Positions 27,241 to 41,299 of a DNA stretch of 64,000 nucleotides are shown here, piece by piece. Position 1 is the stretch's first letter, and each line of letters begins with the position of its first letter. A program made the translations under genes and the position numbers. Origin of the DNA: Saccoglossus kowalevskii (taxonomy: Eukaryota; Hemichordata; Enteropneusta; Harrimaniidae); contig NW_003156211.1 of assembly GCF_000003605.2 (NCBI RefSeq), positions 56,838 to 120,837 on the forward strand, read 5' to 3'. The notes beneath the pieces are model-generated. The model made no database searches. It was not told the DNA's origin and saw only the letters and a list, made by a program, of their open reading frames with translations.

Positions 27241-29359
27241 TACTGTATTTGCCAATACATGAATCACTGCTGTAGTCACAGGACAAGGACACTGCATTTG
27301 CCAATACATGAATCACTGCTGTAGTCACAGGACAAGGACACGGCAATTGCCAATACATGAATCACTGCAGTAGTCGCAGGACAAGGACACTGCATTTGCC
27401 AATACATGAATCACTGCTGTAGTCGCAGGACAAGGACACTGCATTTGCCAATACATGAATCATTGCAGTAGTCGCAGGACAAGGACACTGTATTTGCCAA
27501 TACATGAATCACTGCAGTAGTCGCAGGACAAGGACACTGTATTTGCCAATACACGAATCACTGCAGTAGTCACAGGACAAGGACACTGTATTTGCCAATA
27601 CATGAATCACTGCTGTAGTCACAGGACAAGGACACTGCATTTGCCAATACATGAATCACTGCTGTAGTTACAGGACAAGGACACTGTATTTGCCAATACA
27701 TGAATCACTGCAGTAGTCGCAGGACAAGGACACTGTATTTGCCAATACACGAATCACTGCAGTAGTCACAGCACTAGGACACTGTATTTGCCAATACATG
27801 AATCACTGCTGTAGTCACAGGACAAGGACACTGCATTTGCCAATACATGAATCACTGCTGTAGTCACAGGACAAGGACACTGCATTTGCCAATACATGAA
27901 TCACTGCTGTAGTCTCAGGACAAGGACACTGCATTTGCCAATACATGAATCACTGCTGTAGTCACAGGACAAGAACACTGCATTTGCCAATACATGAATC
28001 ACTGCTGTAGTCGCAGGACAAGGACACTCTATTTGCCAATACATGAATCACTTCTGTTGTCACAGGACAAGGACACTGCATTTGCCAATAAATGAATCAC
28101 TGCTGTAGTCACAGGGCAAGGACACTGCATTTGCCAATACATGAATCACTGCAGTAGTCGCAGGACAAGGGCACTGCATATGCCAATACATGAATCACTG
28201 CTGTAGTCGCAGGACAAGGACACTGTATTTGCAAATACATGAATCACTGCAGTAGTCGCAGGACAAGGACACTGTATTTGCCAATACATGAATCACTGCA
28301 GTAGTCGCAGGACAAGGACACTGCATTTGCCAATACATGAATCACTGCAGTAGTCACAGGACAAGGACACTGTATTTGCCAATACATGAATCACTTCTGT
28401 AGTCACAGGACAAGGACACTGCATTTGCCAATACATGAATCACTGCTGTAGTCACAGGACAAAGACACTGCATTTGCCAATACATGAATCACTGCAGTAG
28501 TCACAGGACAAGGACACTGTATTTGCCAATACATGAATCACTGCTGTAGTCACAGGACAAAGACACTGTATTTGCCAATACATGAATCACTGCAGTAGTC
28601 ACAGGACAAGGACACTGCATTTGCCAATACATGAATCACTGCTGTAGTCACAGGACAAGGACACTGCATTTGCCAATACATGAATCACTGCTGTAGTCAC
28701 AGGACAAGGACACTGCATTTGCCAATACATGAATCACTGCAGTAGTCACAGGACAAGGACACTGCATTTGCCAATAAATGAATCACTGCTGTAGTCACAG
28801 GGCAAGGACACTGCATTTGCCAATACATGAATCACTGCAGTAGTCACAGGACAAGGACACTGCATTTGCCAATACATGAATCTCTGCTGTAGTCGCAGGA
28901 CAAGGACACTGCATTTGCCAATACATGAATCATTGCAGTAGTCGCAGGACAAGGACACTGTATTTGCCAATACATGAATCACTGCAGTAGTCGCAGGACA
29001 AGGACACTGTATTTGCCAATACACGAATCACTGCAGTAGTCACAGGACAAGGACACTGTATTTGCCAATACATGAATCACTGCTGTAGTCACAGGACAAG
29101 GACACTGCATTTGCCAATACATGAATCACTGCTGTAGTTACAGGACAAGGACACTGTATTTGCCAATACATGAATCACTGCTGTAGTCACAGGACAAGGA
29201 CACTGCATTTGCCAATACATGAATCACTGCTGTAGTCGCAGGACAAGGACACTGGTTGCCAATACATGAATCACTGCAGTAGTCACAGGACAAGGACACT
29301 GCATTTGCCAATACATGAATCACTGCAGTAGTCACAGGACAAGGACACTGTATTTGCCA

Positions 29360-30780
29360 ATACATGAATCACTGCTGTAGTCACAGGACAAGGACACTGC
29401 ATTTGCCAATACATGAATCACTGCAGTAGTCACAGGACAAGGACACTGTATTTGCCAATACATGAATCACTGCTGTAGTCACAGGACAAGGACACTGTGT
29501 TTGCCAATACACGAATCACTGCTGTAGTCGCAGGACAAGGACACTGTATTTGCCAATACATGAATCACTGCAGTAGTCGCAGGACAAGGACACTGTATTT
29601 GCCAATACATGAATCATTGCAGTAGTCGCAGGACAAGGACACTGCATTTGCCAATACATGAATCACTGCAGTAGTCGCAGGACAAGGACACTGTATTTGC
29701 CAATACACGAATCACTGCAGTAGTCACAGGGCAAGGATACTGTATTTGCCAATACATGAATCACTGCTGTAGTCACAGGACAAGGACACTACATTTGCCA
29801 ATACATGAACCACTGCTGTAGTCACAGGACAAGGACACGGCAATTGCCAATACTTGAATCACTGCTGTAGTCGCAGGACAAGGACACTGCATTTGCCAAT
29901 ACATGAATCACTGCAGTAGTCACAGGACAAGGACACTGTATTTGCCAATACATGAATCACTGCAGTAGTCGCAGGACAAGGACACTGCATTTGCCAATAC
30001 ATGAATCACTGCAGTAGTCGCAGGACAAGGACACTGTATTTGCCAATACATGAATCACTGCAGTAGTCACAGGACAAGGACACTGTATTTGCCAATACAT
30101 GAATCACTGCTGTAGTCACAGGACAAAGACACTGTATTTGCCAATACATGAATCACTGCTGTTGTCGCAGGACAAGGACACTGTATTTGCCAATACATGA
30201 ATCACTGCTGTAGTCACAGGACAAGGACATTGCATTTGCCAATACATGAATCACTGCAGTAGTCACAGGACAAGGACACTGTATTTGCCAATACATGAAT
30301 CACTGCTGTAGTCACAGGACAAGGACACTGTGTTTGCCAATACACGAATCACTGCTGTAGTCGCAGGACAAGGACACTGTATTTGCCAATACATGAATCA
30401 CTGCAGTAGTCGCAGGACAAGGACACTGTATTTGCCAATACATGAATCATTGCAGTAGTCGCAGGACAAGGACACTGCATTTGCCAATACATGAATCACT
30501 GCAGTAGTCGCAGGACAAGGACACTGTATTTGCCAATACACGAATCACTGCAGTAGTCACAGGGCAAGGATACTGTATTTGCCAATACATGAATCACTGC
30601 TGTAGTCACAGGACAAGGACACTACATTTGCCAATACATGAACCACTGCTTTAGTCACAGGACAAGGACACGGCAATTGCCAATACATGAATCACTGCTG
30701 TAGTCGCAGGACAAGGACACTGCATTTGCCAATACATGAATCACTGCAGTAGTCACAGGACAAGGACACTGTATTTGCCA
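29360..30780 (+). repeat. 17-monomer (833-bp) tandem higher-order duplication
   Basis: GTGTTTGCC with CACGAATC falls at 29,497 and 30,330, exactly 833 bases apart. CATTGCAG, GGGCAAGGATACTG, ACTACATTT with GAACCACTGC, and CACGGCAATTGCC follow in the same order in both. The 29.4-30.0 kb copy also matches about 48.2-48.8 kb at an offset of 18,761, including the shared AATACTTGAATC. Confidence 0.8.
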
Positions 30781-31019
30781 ATACATGAATCACTGCTGTA
30801 GTCACAGGACAAGGACACTGCATTTGCCAATACATGAATCACTGCTGTAGTCACAGGACAAGGACACTGCATTTGCCAATACATGAATCACTGCAGTAGT
30901 CACAGGACAAGGACACTGCATTTGCCAATAAATGAATCACTGCTGTAGTCGCAGGACAAGGACACTGCATTTGCCAATACATGAATCACTGCTGTAGTCG
31001 CAGGACAAGGACACTGTAT

Positions 31020-32240
31020 TTGCCAATACACGAATCACTGCAGTAGTCACAGGACAAGGACACTGTATTTGCCAATACATGAATCACTGCTGTAGTCACA
31101 GGACAAAGACACTGCATTTGCCAATACATGAATCACTGCTGTAGTCACAGGACAAGAACACTGTATTTGCCAATACATGATTCACTGTTGTAGTCGCAGG
31201 ACAAGGACACTGCATTTGCCAATACATGAATCACTGCAGTAGTCACAGGACAAGGACACTGTATTTGCCAATACACGAATCACTGCAGTAGTCACAGGAC
31301 AAGGACACTGTATTTGCCAATACACGAATCACTGCAGTAGTCACAGGGCAAGGATACTGTATTTGCCAATACATGAATCACTGCTGTAGTCACAGGACAA
31401 GGACACTGCATTTGCCAATACATGAATCACTGCTGTAGTCACAGGACAAGGACACGCCAATTGCCAATACATGAATCAATGCTGTAGTCGCAGGCCAAGG
31501 ACACTGCATTTGCCAATACATGAATCACTGCAGTAGTCACAGGACAAGGACACTGTATTTGCCAATACATGAATCACTGCAGTAGTCGCAGGACAAGGAC
31601 ACTGCATTTGCCAATACATGAATCACTGCAGTAGTCACAGGACAAGGACACTGTATTTGCCAATACATGAATCACTTCTGTAGTCACAGGACAAGGACAC
31701 TGCATTTGCCAATACATGAATCACTGCTGTAGTCACAGGACAAAGACACTGCATTTGCCAATACATGAATCACTGCTGTAGTCACAGGACAAGGACACTG
31801 TATTTGCCAATACATGAATCACTGCTGTAGTCACAGGACAAGGACACTGTATTTGCCAATACACGAATCACTGCAGTAGTCACAGGACAAGGACACTGTA
31901 TTTGCCAATACATGAATCACTGTAGTAGTCGCAGGACAAGGACACTGCATTTGCCAATACATGAATCACTGCTGTAGTCGCAGGACAAGGACACTGTATT
32001 TGCCAATACACGAATCACTGCAGTAGTCACAGGACAAGGACACTGTATTTGCCAATACATGAATCACTGCTGTAGTCACAGGACAAAGACACTGCATTTG
32101 CCAATACATGAATCACTGCTGTAGTCACAGGACAAGAACACTGTATTTGCCAATACATGATTCACTGTTGTAGTCGCAGGACAAGGACACTGCATTTGCC
32201 AATACATGAATCACTGCAGTAGTCACAGGACAAGGACACT
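31020..32240 (+). repeat. 20-monomer (980-bp) spaced duplication
   Basis: The phrase CACGAATC, AAAGACACTGC, ACAAGAACACTG, GATTCACTGTTG occurs at about 31,030 and exactly 980 bases later. About 31,620-32,240 also recurs at 56,550-57,170 (offset 24,929), sharing CACTTCTG and CTGTAGTAG. About 31,050-31,850 recurs at 47,215-48,010 (offset 16,164), sharing CACGCC or AACGCC and CACTTCTG. Confidence 0.8.
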
Positions 32241-34315
32241 GTATTTGCCAATACATGAATCACTGCAGTAGTCGCAGGACAAGGACACTGCATTTGCCAA
32301 TACATGAATCACTGCAGTAGTCACAGGACAAGGACACTGTATTTGCCAATACATGAATCACTGTAGTAGTCGCAGGACAAGGACACTGCATTTGCCAATA
32401 CATGAATCACTGCAGTAGTCACAGGACAAGGACACTGTATTTGCCAATACACGAATCACTGCAGTAGTCACAGGACAAGGACACTGCATTTGCCAATACA
32501 TGAATCACTGCAGTAGTCACAGGACAAGGACACTGTATTTGCCAATACACGAATCACTGCAGTAGTCACAGGACAAGGACACTGTATTTGCCAATACATG
32601 ATTCACTGTTGTAGTCGCAGGACAAAGACACTGCATTTGCCAATACATGAATCACTGCTGTAGTCACAGGACAAGAACACTGTATTTGCCAATACATGAT
32701 TCACTGTTGTAGTCGCAGGACAAGGACACTGCATTTGCCAATACATGAATCACTGCAGTAGTCACAGGACAAGGACACTGTATTTGCCAATACACGAATC
32801 ACTGCAGTAGTCACAGGACAAGGACACTGTATTTGCCAATACACGAATCACTGCAGTAGTCACAGGGCAAGGATACTGTATTTGCCAATACATGAATCAC
32901 TGCTGTAGTCACAGGACAAGGACACTGCATTTGCCAATACATGAATCACTGCTGTAGTCACAGGACAAGGACACGCCATTTGCCAATACATGAATCACTG
33001 CAGTAGTCACAGGACAAGGACACTGTATTTGCCAATACATGAATCACTGCAGTAGTCGCAGGACAAGGACACTGCATTTGCCAATACATGAATCACTGCA
33101 GTAGTCACAGGACAAGGACACTGTATTTGCCAATACATGAATCACTGTAGTAGTCGCAGGACAAGGACACTGCATTTACCAATACATGAATCACTGCAGT
33201 AGTCACAGGACAAGGACACTGTATTTGCCAATACACGAATCACTGCAGTAGTCACAGGACAAGGACACTGTATTTGCCAATACACGAATCACTGCAGTAG
33301 TCACAGGGCAAGGATACTGTATTTGCCAATACATGAATCACTGCTGTAGTCACAGGACAAGGACACTGCATTTGCCAATACATGAATCACTGCTGTAGTC
33401 ACAGGACAAGGACACGCCAATTGCCAATACATGAATCAATGCTGTAGTCGCAGGACAAGGACACTGCATTTGCCAATACATGAATCACTGCAGTAGTCAC
33501 AGGACAAGGACACTGTATTTGCCAATACATGAATCACTTCTGTAGTCACAGGACAAGGACACTGCATTTGCCAATACATGAATAACTGCTGTAGTCACAG
33601 GACAAGGACACTGTATTTGCCAATACATGAATCACTGCTGTAGTCACAGGACAAGGACACTGTATTTGCCAATACACGAATCACTGCAGTAGTCACAGGA
33701 CAAGGACACTGCATTTGCCAATACATGAATCACTGCAGTAGTCACAGGACAAGGACACTGCATTTGCCAATACATGAATAACTGCTGTAGTCACAGGACA
33801 AAGACACTGCATTTGCCAATACATGAATCACTGCAGTAGTCACAGGACAAGGACACTGTATTTGCCAATACATGAATCACTGCTGTAGTCACAGGACAAG
33901 GACACTGTATTTGCCAATACACGAATCACTGCTGTAGTCGCAGGACAAGGACACTGTATTTGCCAATACATGAATCACTGCAGTAGTCGCAGGACAAGGA
34001 CACTGTATTTGCCAAGACATGAATCATTGCAGTAGTCGCAGGACAAGGACACTGCGTTTGCCAATACATGAATCACTGCAGTAGTCGCAGGACAAGGACA
34101 TTGTATTTGCCAATACATGAATCACTGCTGTAGTCACAGGACAAGGACACTACATTTGCCAATACATGAACCACTGCTGTAGTCACAGGACAAGGACACG
34201 GCAATTGCCAATACATGAATCACTGCAGTAGTCACAGGACAAGGACACTGTATTTGCCAATACATGAATCACTGCAGTAGTCACAGGACAAGGACACTGT
34301 ATTTGCCAATACATG
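32241..34315 (+). repeat. Rearranged GATTCACTGTTG / GGGCAAGGATACTG monomers
   Basis: The same variant monomers as at 31-32 kb recur here in shuffled order: GATTCACTGTTG twice near 32.6-32.7, CACGCC near 32.97 and 33.41, CTGTAGTAG near 32.36 and 33.15, and GAATAACTGC near 33.58 and 33.78. About 33,700-34,080 aligns with 48,051-48,431 at an offset of 14,351. Confidence 0.65.
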
Positions 34316-34852
34316 AATCACTGCAGTAGTCACAGGACAAGTACACTGCATTTGCCAATACATGAATCACTGCTGTAGTCACAGGGCAAGGACACTGCAT
34401 TTGCCAATACATGAATCACTGCTGTAGTCGCAGGACAAGGACACTATATTTGCCAATACATGAATCACTGCTATTGTCGCAGGACAAGGACACTGCATTT
34501 GCCAATAAATGAATCACTGCTGTAGTCACAGGGCAAGGACACTGCATTTGCCAATACATAAACTACTGCAGTAGTCACAGGACAAGGACACTGCATTTGC
34601 CAATACATGAATCACTGCTGTAGTCGCAGGACAAGGACACTGCATTTGCCAATACATGAATCATTGCAGTAGTCGCAGGACAAGGACACTGTATTTGCCA
34701 ATAAATGAATCACTGCATTATTCGCAGGACAAGGACACTGTATTTGCCAATACATGAATCACTGCAGTAGTCACAGGACAAGGACACTGTATTTGCCAAT
34801 ACATGAATCACTGCTGTAGTCACAGGACAAGGACACTGCATTTGGCAATACA
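34315..34852 (+). repeat. Partner copy of 963-1,500
   Basis: It carries the shared rare CTATTGTCGC, CATAAACTACTG and GCATTTGGCAATAC variants at an offset of 33,352. Directly right of it lies about 2.0 kb that is absent at the corresponding point (about 1,501) in the other copy. Confidence 0.8.
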
Positions 34853-34999
34853 TGAATCACTGCTGTAGTCACAGGACAAGGACACTGTATTTGCCAATAC
34901 ATGAATCACTGCAGTAGTCGCAGGACAAGGACACTGTATTTGCCAATACACGAATCACTGCAGTAGTCGCAGGACAAGGACACTGTATTTTGCCAATAC

Positions 35000-35780
35000 A
35001 TGAATCACTGCTGTAGTCACAGGACAAGGACACTGCATTTGCCAATACATGAATCACTGCTGTAGTCACAGGACAAGGACACTGCATTTGCCAATACATG
35101 AATCACTGCTGTAGTCGCAGGACAAGGACACTGGTTGCCAATACATGAATCACTGCAGTAGTCACAGGACAAGGACACTGCATTTGCCAATACATGAATC
35201 ACTGCAGTAGTCACAGGACAAGGACACTGTATTTGCCAATACATGAATCACTGCTGTAGTCACAGGACAAGGACACTGCATTTGCCAATACATGAATCAC
35301 TGCTGTAGTCACAGGACAAGGACACTGCATTTGCCAATACATGAATCACTGCAGTAGTCACAGGACAAGGACACTGTATTTGCCAATACATGAATCACTG
35401 CTGTAGTCACAGGACAAGGACACTGTATTTGCCAATACACGAATCACTGCTGTAGTCGCAGGACAAGGACACTGTATTTGCCAATACAGGAATCACTGCA
35501 GTAGTCGCAGGACAAGGACACTGTATTTGCCAATACATGAATCATTGCAGTAGTCGCAGGACAAGGACACTGCATTTGCCAATACATGAATCACTGCATT
35601 AGTCGCAGGACAAGGACACTGTATTTGCCAATACATGAATCACTGCAGTAGTCACAGGGCAAGGATACTGTATTTGCCAATACATGAATCACTGCTGTAG
35701 TCACAGGACAAGGACACTGCATTTGCCAATACATGAATCACTGCAGTAGTCACAGGACAAGAACACTGTATTTGCCAATA
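35000..35780 (+). repeat. 1-kb block copy, shortened by one monomer
   Basis: It aligns with 12,960-13,740 at an offset of 22,041. GCATTAGTCGC matches at 35,596. Past about 35,740 the offset becomes 21,992, so exactly one 49-bp monomer is missing relative to the 13-kb and 37-kb copies. Confidence 0.8.
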
Positions 35781-36370
35781 CATGAATCACTGCAGTAGTC
35801 ACAGGACAAGTACACTGCATTTGCCAATACATGAATCACTGCTGTAGTCACAGGGCAAGGACACTGCATTTGCCAATACATGAATCACTGCTGTAGTCGC
35901 AGGACAAGGACACTATATTTGCCAATACATGAATCACTGCTATTGTCGCAGGACAAGGACACTGCATTTGCCAATAAATGAATCACTGCTGTAGTCACAG
36001 GGCAAGGACACTGCATTTGCCAATACATGAATTACTGCAGTAGTCACAGGACAAGGACACTGCATTTGCCAATACATGAATCACTGCTGTAGTCACAGGA
36101 CAAGTACACTGCATTTGCCAATACATGAATCACTGCTGTAGTCACAGGGCAAGGACACTGCATTTGCCAATACATGAATCACTGCTGTAGTCGCAGGACA
36201 AGGACACTATATTTGCCAATACATGAATCACTGCTATTGTCGCAGGACAAGGACACTGCATTTGCCAATAAATGAATCACTGCTGTAGTCACAGGGCAAG
36301 GACACTGCATTTGCCAATACATGAATTACTGCAGTAGTCACAGGACAAGGACACTGCATTTGCCAATACA
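35780..36370 (+). repeat. 6-monomer (294-bp) tandem duplication
   Basis: ACAAGTACAC, GGGCAAGG, ACTATATTT, CTATTGTCGC (35,942 and 36,236 for the ATTGTCG core), AATAAATGA and CATGAATTACTG occur twice in order, exactly 294 bases apart and nearly without differences. It looks recent. Confidence 0.85.
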
Positions 36371-36860
36371 TGAATCACTGCTGTAGTCGCAGGACAAGGA
36401 CACTGCATTTGCCAATACATGAATCATTGCAGTAGTCGCAGGACAAGGACACTGTATTTGCCAATACATGAATCACTGCAGTAGTCGCAGGACAAGGACA
36501 CTGTATTTGCCAATACACGAATCACTGCAGTAGTCACAGGACAAGGACACTGTATTTGCCAATACATGAATCACTGCTGTAGTCACAGGACAAGGACACT
36601 GCATTTGGCAATACATGAATCACTGCTGTAGTCACAGGACAAGGACACTGTATTTGCCAATACATGAATCACTGCAGTAGTCGCAGGACAAGGACACTGT
36701 ATTTGCCAATACACGAATCACTGCAGTAGTCACAGGACAAGGACACTGTATTTGCCAATACATGAATCACTGCTGTAGTCACAGGACAAGGACACTGCAT
36801 TTGCCAATACATGAATCACTGCTGTAGTCACAGGACAAGGACACTGCATTTGCCAATACA

Positions 36861-38400
36861 TGAATCACTGCTGTAGTCTCAGGACAAGGACACTGCATTT
36901 GCCAATACATGAATCACTGCTGTAGTCACAGGACAAGAACACTGCATTTGCCAATACATGAATCACTGCTGTAGTCGCAGGACAAGGACACTCTATTTGC
37001 CAATACATGAATCACTGCAGTAGTCACAGGACAAGTACACTGCATTTGCCAATACATGAATCACTGCTGTAGTCACAGGGCAAGGACACTGCATTTGCCA
37101 ATACATGAATCACTGCAGTAGTCGCAGGACAAGGACACTGTATTTGCCAATACATGAATCACTGCTGTAGTCGCAGGACAAGGACACTGTATTTGCCAAT
37201 ACATGAATCACTGCTGTAGTCGCAGGACAAGGACACTATATTTGCCAATACATGAATCACTGCTGTTGTCACAGGACAAGGACACTGCATTTGCCAATAA
37301 ATGAATCACTGCTGTAGTCACAGGGCAAGGACACTGCATTTGCCAATACATGAATCACTGCAGTAGTCGCAGGACAAGGACACTGTATTTGCCAATACAT
37401 GAATCACTGCTGTAGTCACAGGACAAGGACACTGCATTTGCCAATACATGAATCACTGCTGTAGTCACAGGACAAGGACACTGCATTTGCCAATACATGA
37501 ATCACTGCTGTAGTCGCAGGACAAGGACACTGGTTGCCAATACATGAATCACTGCAGTAGTCACAGGACAAGGACACTGCATTTGCCAATACATGAATCA
37601 CTGCAGTAGTCACAGGACAAGGACACTGTATTTGCCAATGCATGAATCACTGCTGTAGTCACAGGACAAGGACACTGCATTTGCCAATACATGAATCACT
37701 GCTGTAGTCACAGGACAAAGACACTGCATTTGCCAATACATGAATCACTGCAGTAGTCACAGGACAAGGACACTGTATTTGCCAATACATGAATCACTAC
37801 TGTAGTCACAGGACAAGGACACTGTATTTGCCAATACACGAATCACTGCTGTAGTCGCAGGACAAGGACACTGTATTTGCCAATACATGAATCACTGCAG
37901 TAGTCGCAGGACAAGGACACTGTATTTGCCAATACATGAATCATTGCAGTAGTCGCAGGACAAGGACACTGCATTTGCCAATACATGAATCACTGCATTA
38001 GTCGCAGGACAAGGACACTGTATTTGCCAATACACGAATCACTGCAGTAGTCACAGGGCAAGGATACTGTATTTGCCAATACATGAATCACTGCTGTAGT
38101 CACAGGACAAGGACACTGCATTTGCCAATACATGAATCACTGCAGTAGTCACAGGACACGGACACTGTATTTGCCAATACATGAATCACTGCAGTAGTCA
38201 CAGGACAAGAACACTGTATTTGCCAATACATGAATCACTGCAGTAGTCACAGGACAAGTACACTGCATTTGCCAATACATGAATCACTGCTGTAGTCACA
38301 GGGCAAGGACACTGCATTTGCCAATACATGAATCACTGCTGTAGTCACAGGACAAGGACACTGTATTTGCCAATACATGAATCACTGCAGTAGTCGCAGG
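36861..38400 (+). repeat. 1.5-kb block matching both 1.5-2.55 kb and 12.96-13.96 kb
   Basis: The left two thirds match 1,502-2,551 (offset 35,358). The part from about 37,400 matches 12,960-13,960 (offset 24,440). The two matches overlap around the 47-bp GGTTGCC monomer near 37,532, so this copy bridges two sub-blocks that are separate elsewhere in the window. Confidence 0.8.
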
Positions 38401-40359
38401 ACAAGGACACTGTATTTGCCAATACACGAATCACTGCAGTAGTCACAGGACAAGGACACTGTATTTGCCAATACATGAATCACTGCTGTAGTCACAGGAC
38501 AAGGACACTGCATTTGCCAATACATGAATCACTGCTGTAGTCACAGGACAAGGACACTGCATTTGCCAATACATGAATCACTGCTGTAGTCTCAGGACAA
38601 GGACACTGCATTTGCCAATACATGAATCACTGCTGTAGTCACAGGACAAGAACACTGCATTTGCCAATACATGAATCACTGCTGTAGTCGCAGGACAAGG
38701 ACACTCTATTTGCCAATACATGAATCACTTCTGTTGTCACAGGACAAGGACACTGCATTTGCCAATAAATGAATCACTGCTGTAGTCACAGGGCAAGGAC
38801 ACTGCATTTGCCAATACATGAATCACTGCAGTAGTCGCAGGACAAGGACACTGCATATGCCAATACATGAATCACTGCTGTAGTCACAGGACAAAGACAC
38901 TGTATTTGCCAATACACGAATCACTGCTGTAGTCGCAGGACAAGGACACTGTATTTGCCAATACATGAATCACTGCTGTAGTCACAGGACAAGGACACTG
39001 CATTTGCCAATACATGAATCACTGCAGTAGTCACAGGACAAGGACACTGTATTTGCCAACACATGAATCACTTCTGTAGTCACAGGACAAGGACACTGCA
39101 TTTGCCAATACATGAATCACTGCTGTAGTCACAGGACAAAGCCACTGCATTTGCCAATACATGAATCACTGCTGTAGTCACAGGACAAGGACACTGCATT
39201 TGCCAATACATGAATCACTGCTGTAGTCACAGGACAAGGACACTGCATTTGCCAATACATGAATCACTGCTGTAGTCACAGGACAAGGACACTGCATTTG
39301 CCAATACATGAATCACTGCAGTAGTCACAGGACAAGGACACTGCATTTGCCAATAAATGAATCACTGCTGTAGTCACAGGGCAAGGACACTGCATTTGCC
39401 AATACATGAATCACTGCAGTAGTCACAGGACAAGGACACTGCATTTGCCAATACATGAATCACTGCTGTAGTCGCAGGACAAGGACACTGCATTTGCCAA
39501 TACATGAATCACTGCTGTAGTCACCGGACAAGGACACTGCATTTGCCAATACATGAATCACTGCTGTAGTCACAGGACAAGGACACTGCATTTGCCAATA
39601 CATGAATCACTGCAGTAGTCACAGGACAAGGACACTGCATTTGCCAATAAATTAATCACTGCTGTAGTCACAGGGCAAGGACACTGCATTTGCCAATACA
39701 TGAATCACTGCAGTAGTCACAGGACAAGGACACTGCATTTGCCAATACATGAATCACTGCTGTAGTCGCAGGACAAGGACACTGCATTTGCCAATACATG
39801 AATCATTGCAGTAGTCGCAGGACAAGGACACTGTATTTGCCAATACATGAATCACTGCAGTAGTCGCAGGACAAGGACACTGTATTTGCCAATACACGAA
39901 TAACTGCAGTAGTCACAGGACTAGGACACTGTATTTGCCAATACATGAATCACTGCTGTAGTCACAGGACAAGGACACTGCATTTGCCAATACATGAATC
40001 ACTGCTGTAGTTACAGGACAAGGACACTGTATTTGCCAATACATGAATCACTGCAGTAGTCGCAGGACAAGGACACTGTATTTGCCAATACACGAATCAC
40101 TGCAGTAGTCACAGGACTAGGACACTGTATTTGCCAATACATGAATCACTGCTGTAGTCACAGGACAAGGACACTGCATTTGCCAATACATGAATCACTG
40201 CTGTAGTCACAGGACAAGGACACTGCATTTGCCAATACATGAATCACTGCTGTAGTCTCAGGACAAGGACACTGCATTTGCCAAAACATGAATCACTGCT
40301 GTAGTCACAGGACAAGAACACTGCATTTGCCAATACATGAATCACTGCTGTAGTCGCAG

Positions 40360-41200
40360 GACAAGGACACTCTATTTGCCAATACATGAATCACTTCTGT
40401 TGTCACAGGACAAGGACACTATATTTGCCAATACATGAATCACTGCTTTTGTCACAGGACAAGGACACTGCATTTGCCAATAAATGAATCACTGCTGTAG
40501 TCCCAGGGCAAGGACACTGCATTTGCCAATACATGAATCACTGCAGTAGTCGCAGGACAAGGACACTGTATTTGCCAATACATGAATCACTGCAGTAGTC
40601 GCAGGACAAGGAAACTGTATTTGCCAATACATAAATCACTGCTGTAGTCACAGGACAAGGACACTGCATTTGCCAATACATGAATCACTGCAGTAGTCGC
40701 AGAACAAGGAAACTGTATTTGCCAATACATGAATCATTGCAGTAGTCACAGGACAAGGACACTGCATTTGCCAATACATGAATCACTGCAGTAGTCGCAG
40801 GACAAGGACACTGTATTTGCCAATACACGAATCACTGCAGTAGTCACAGGACTAGGACACTGTATTTGCCAATACATGAATCACTGCTGTAGTCACAGGA
40901 CAAGGACACTGCATTTGCCAATACATGAATCACTGCTGTAGTCACAGGACAAGAACACTGCATTTGCCAATACATGAATCACTGCTGTAGTCGCAGGACA
41001 AGGACACTCTATTTGCCAATACATGAATCACTTCTGTTGTCACAGGACAAGGACACTATATTTGCCAATACATGAATCACTGCTTTTGTCACAGGACAAG
41101 GACACTGCATTTGCCAATAAATGAAATCACTGCTGTAGTCACAGGGCAAGGACACTGCATTTGCCAATACATGAATCACTGCAGTAGTCGCAGGACAAGG
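40360..41200 (+). repeat. 13-monomer (637-bp) duplication with CTTTTGTC marker
   Basis: The CTGCTTTTGTC monomer at 40,446 recurs at 41,083, exactly 13 monomers on. It is preceded by ACTCTATTT and CACTTCTGTTGTC and followed by AATAAATGA. The same phrase with GTCCCAGGGC occurs near 24.6-24.75 kb at an offset of 15,772. A 1-base insertion (ATGAAATCAC near 41,122) marks the second copy. Confidence 0.8.
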
Positions 41201-41299
41201 ACACTGTATTTGCCAATACATGAATCACTGCAGTAGTCGCAGGACAATGAAACTGTATTTGCCAATACATAAATCACTGCTGTAGTCACAGGACAAGGA

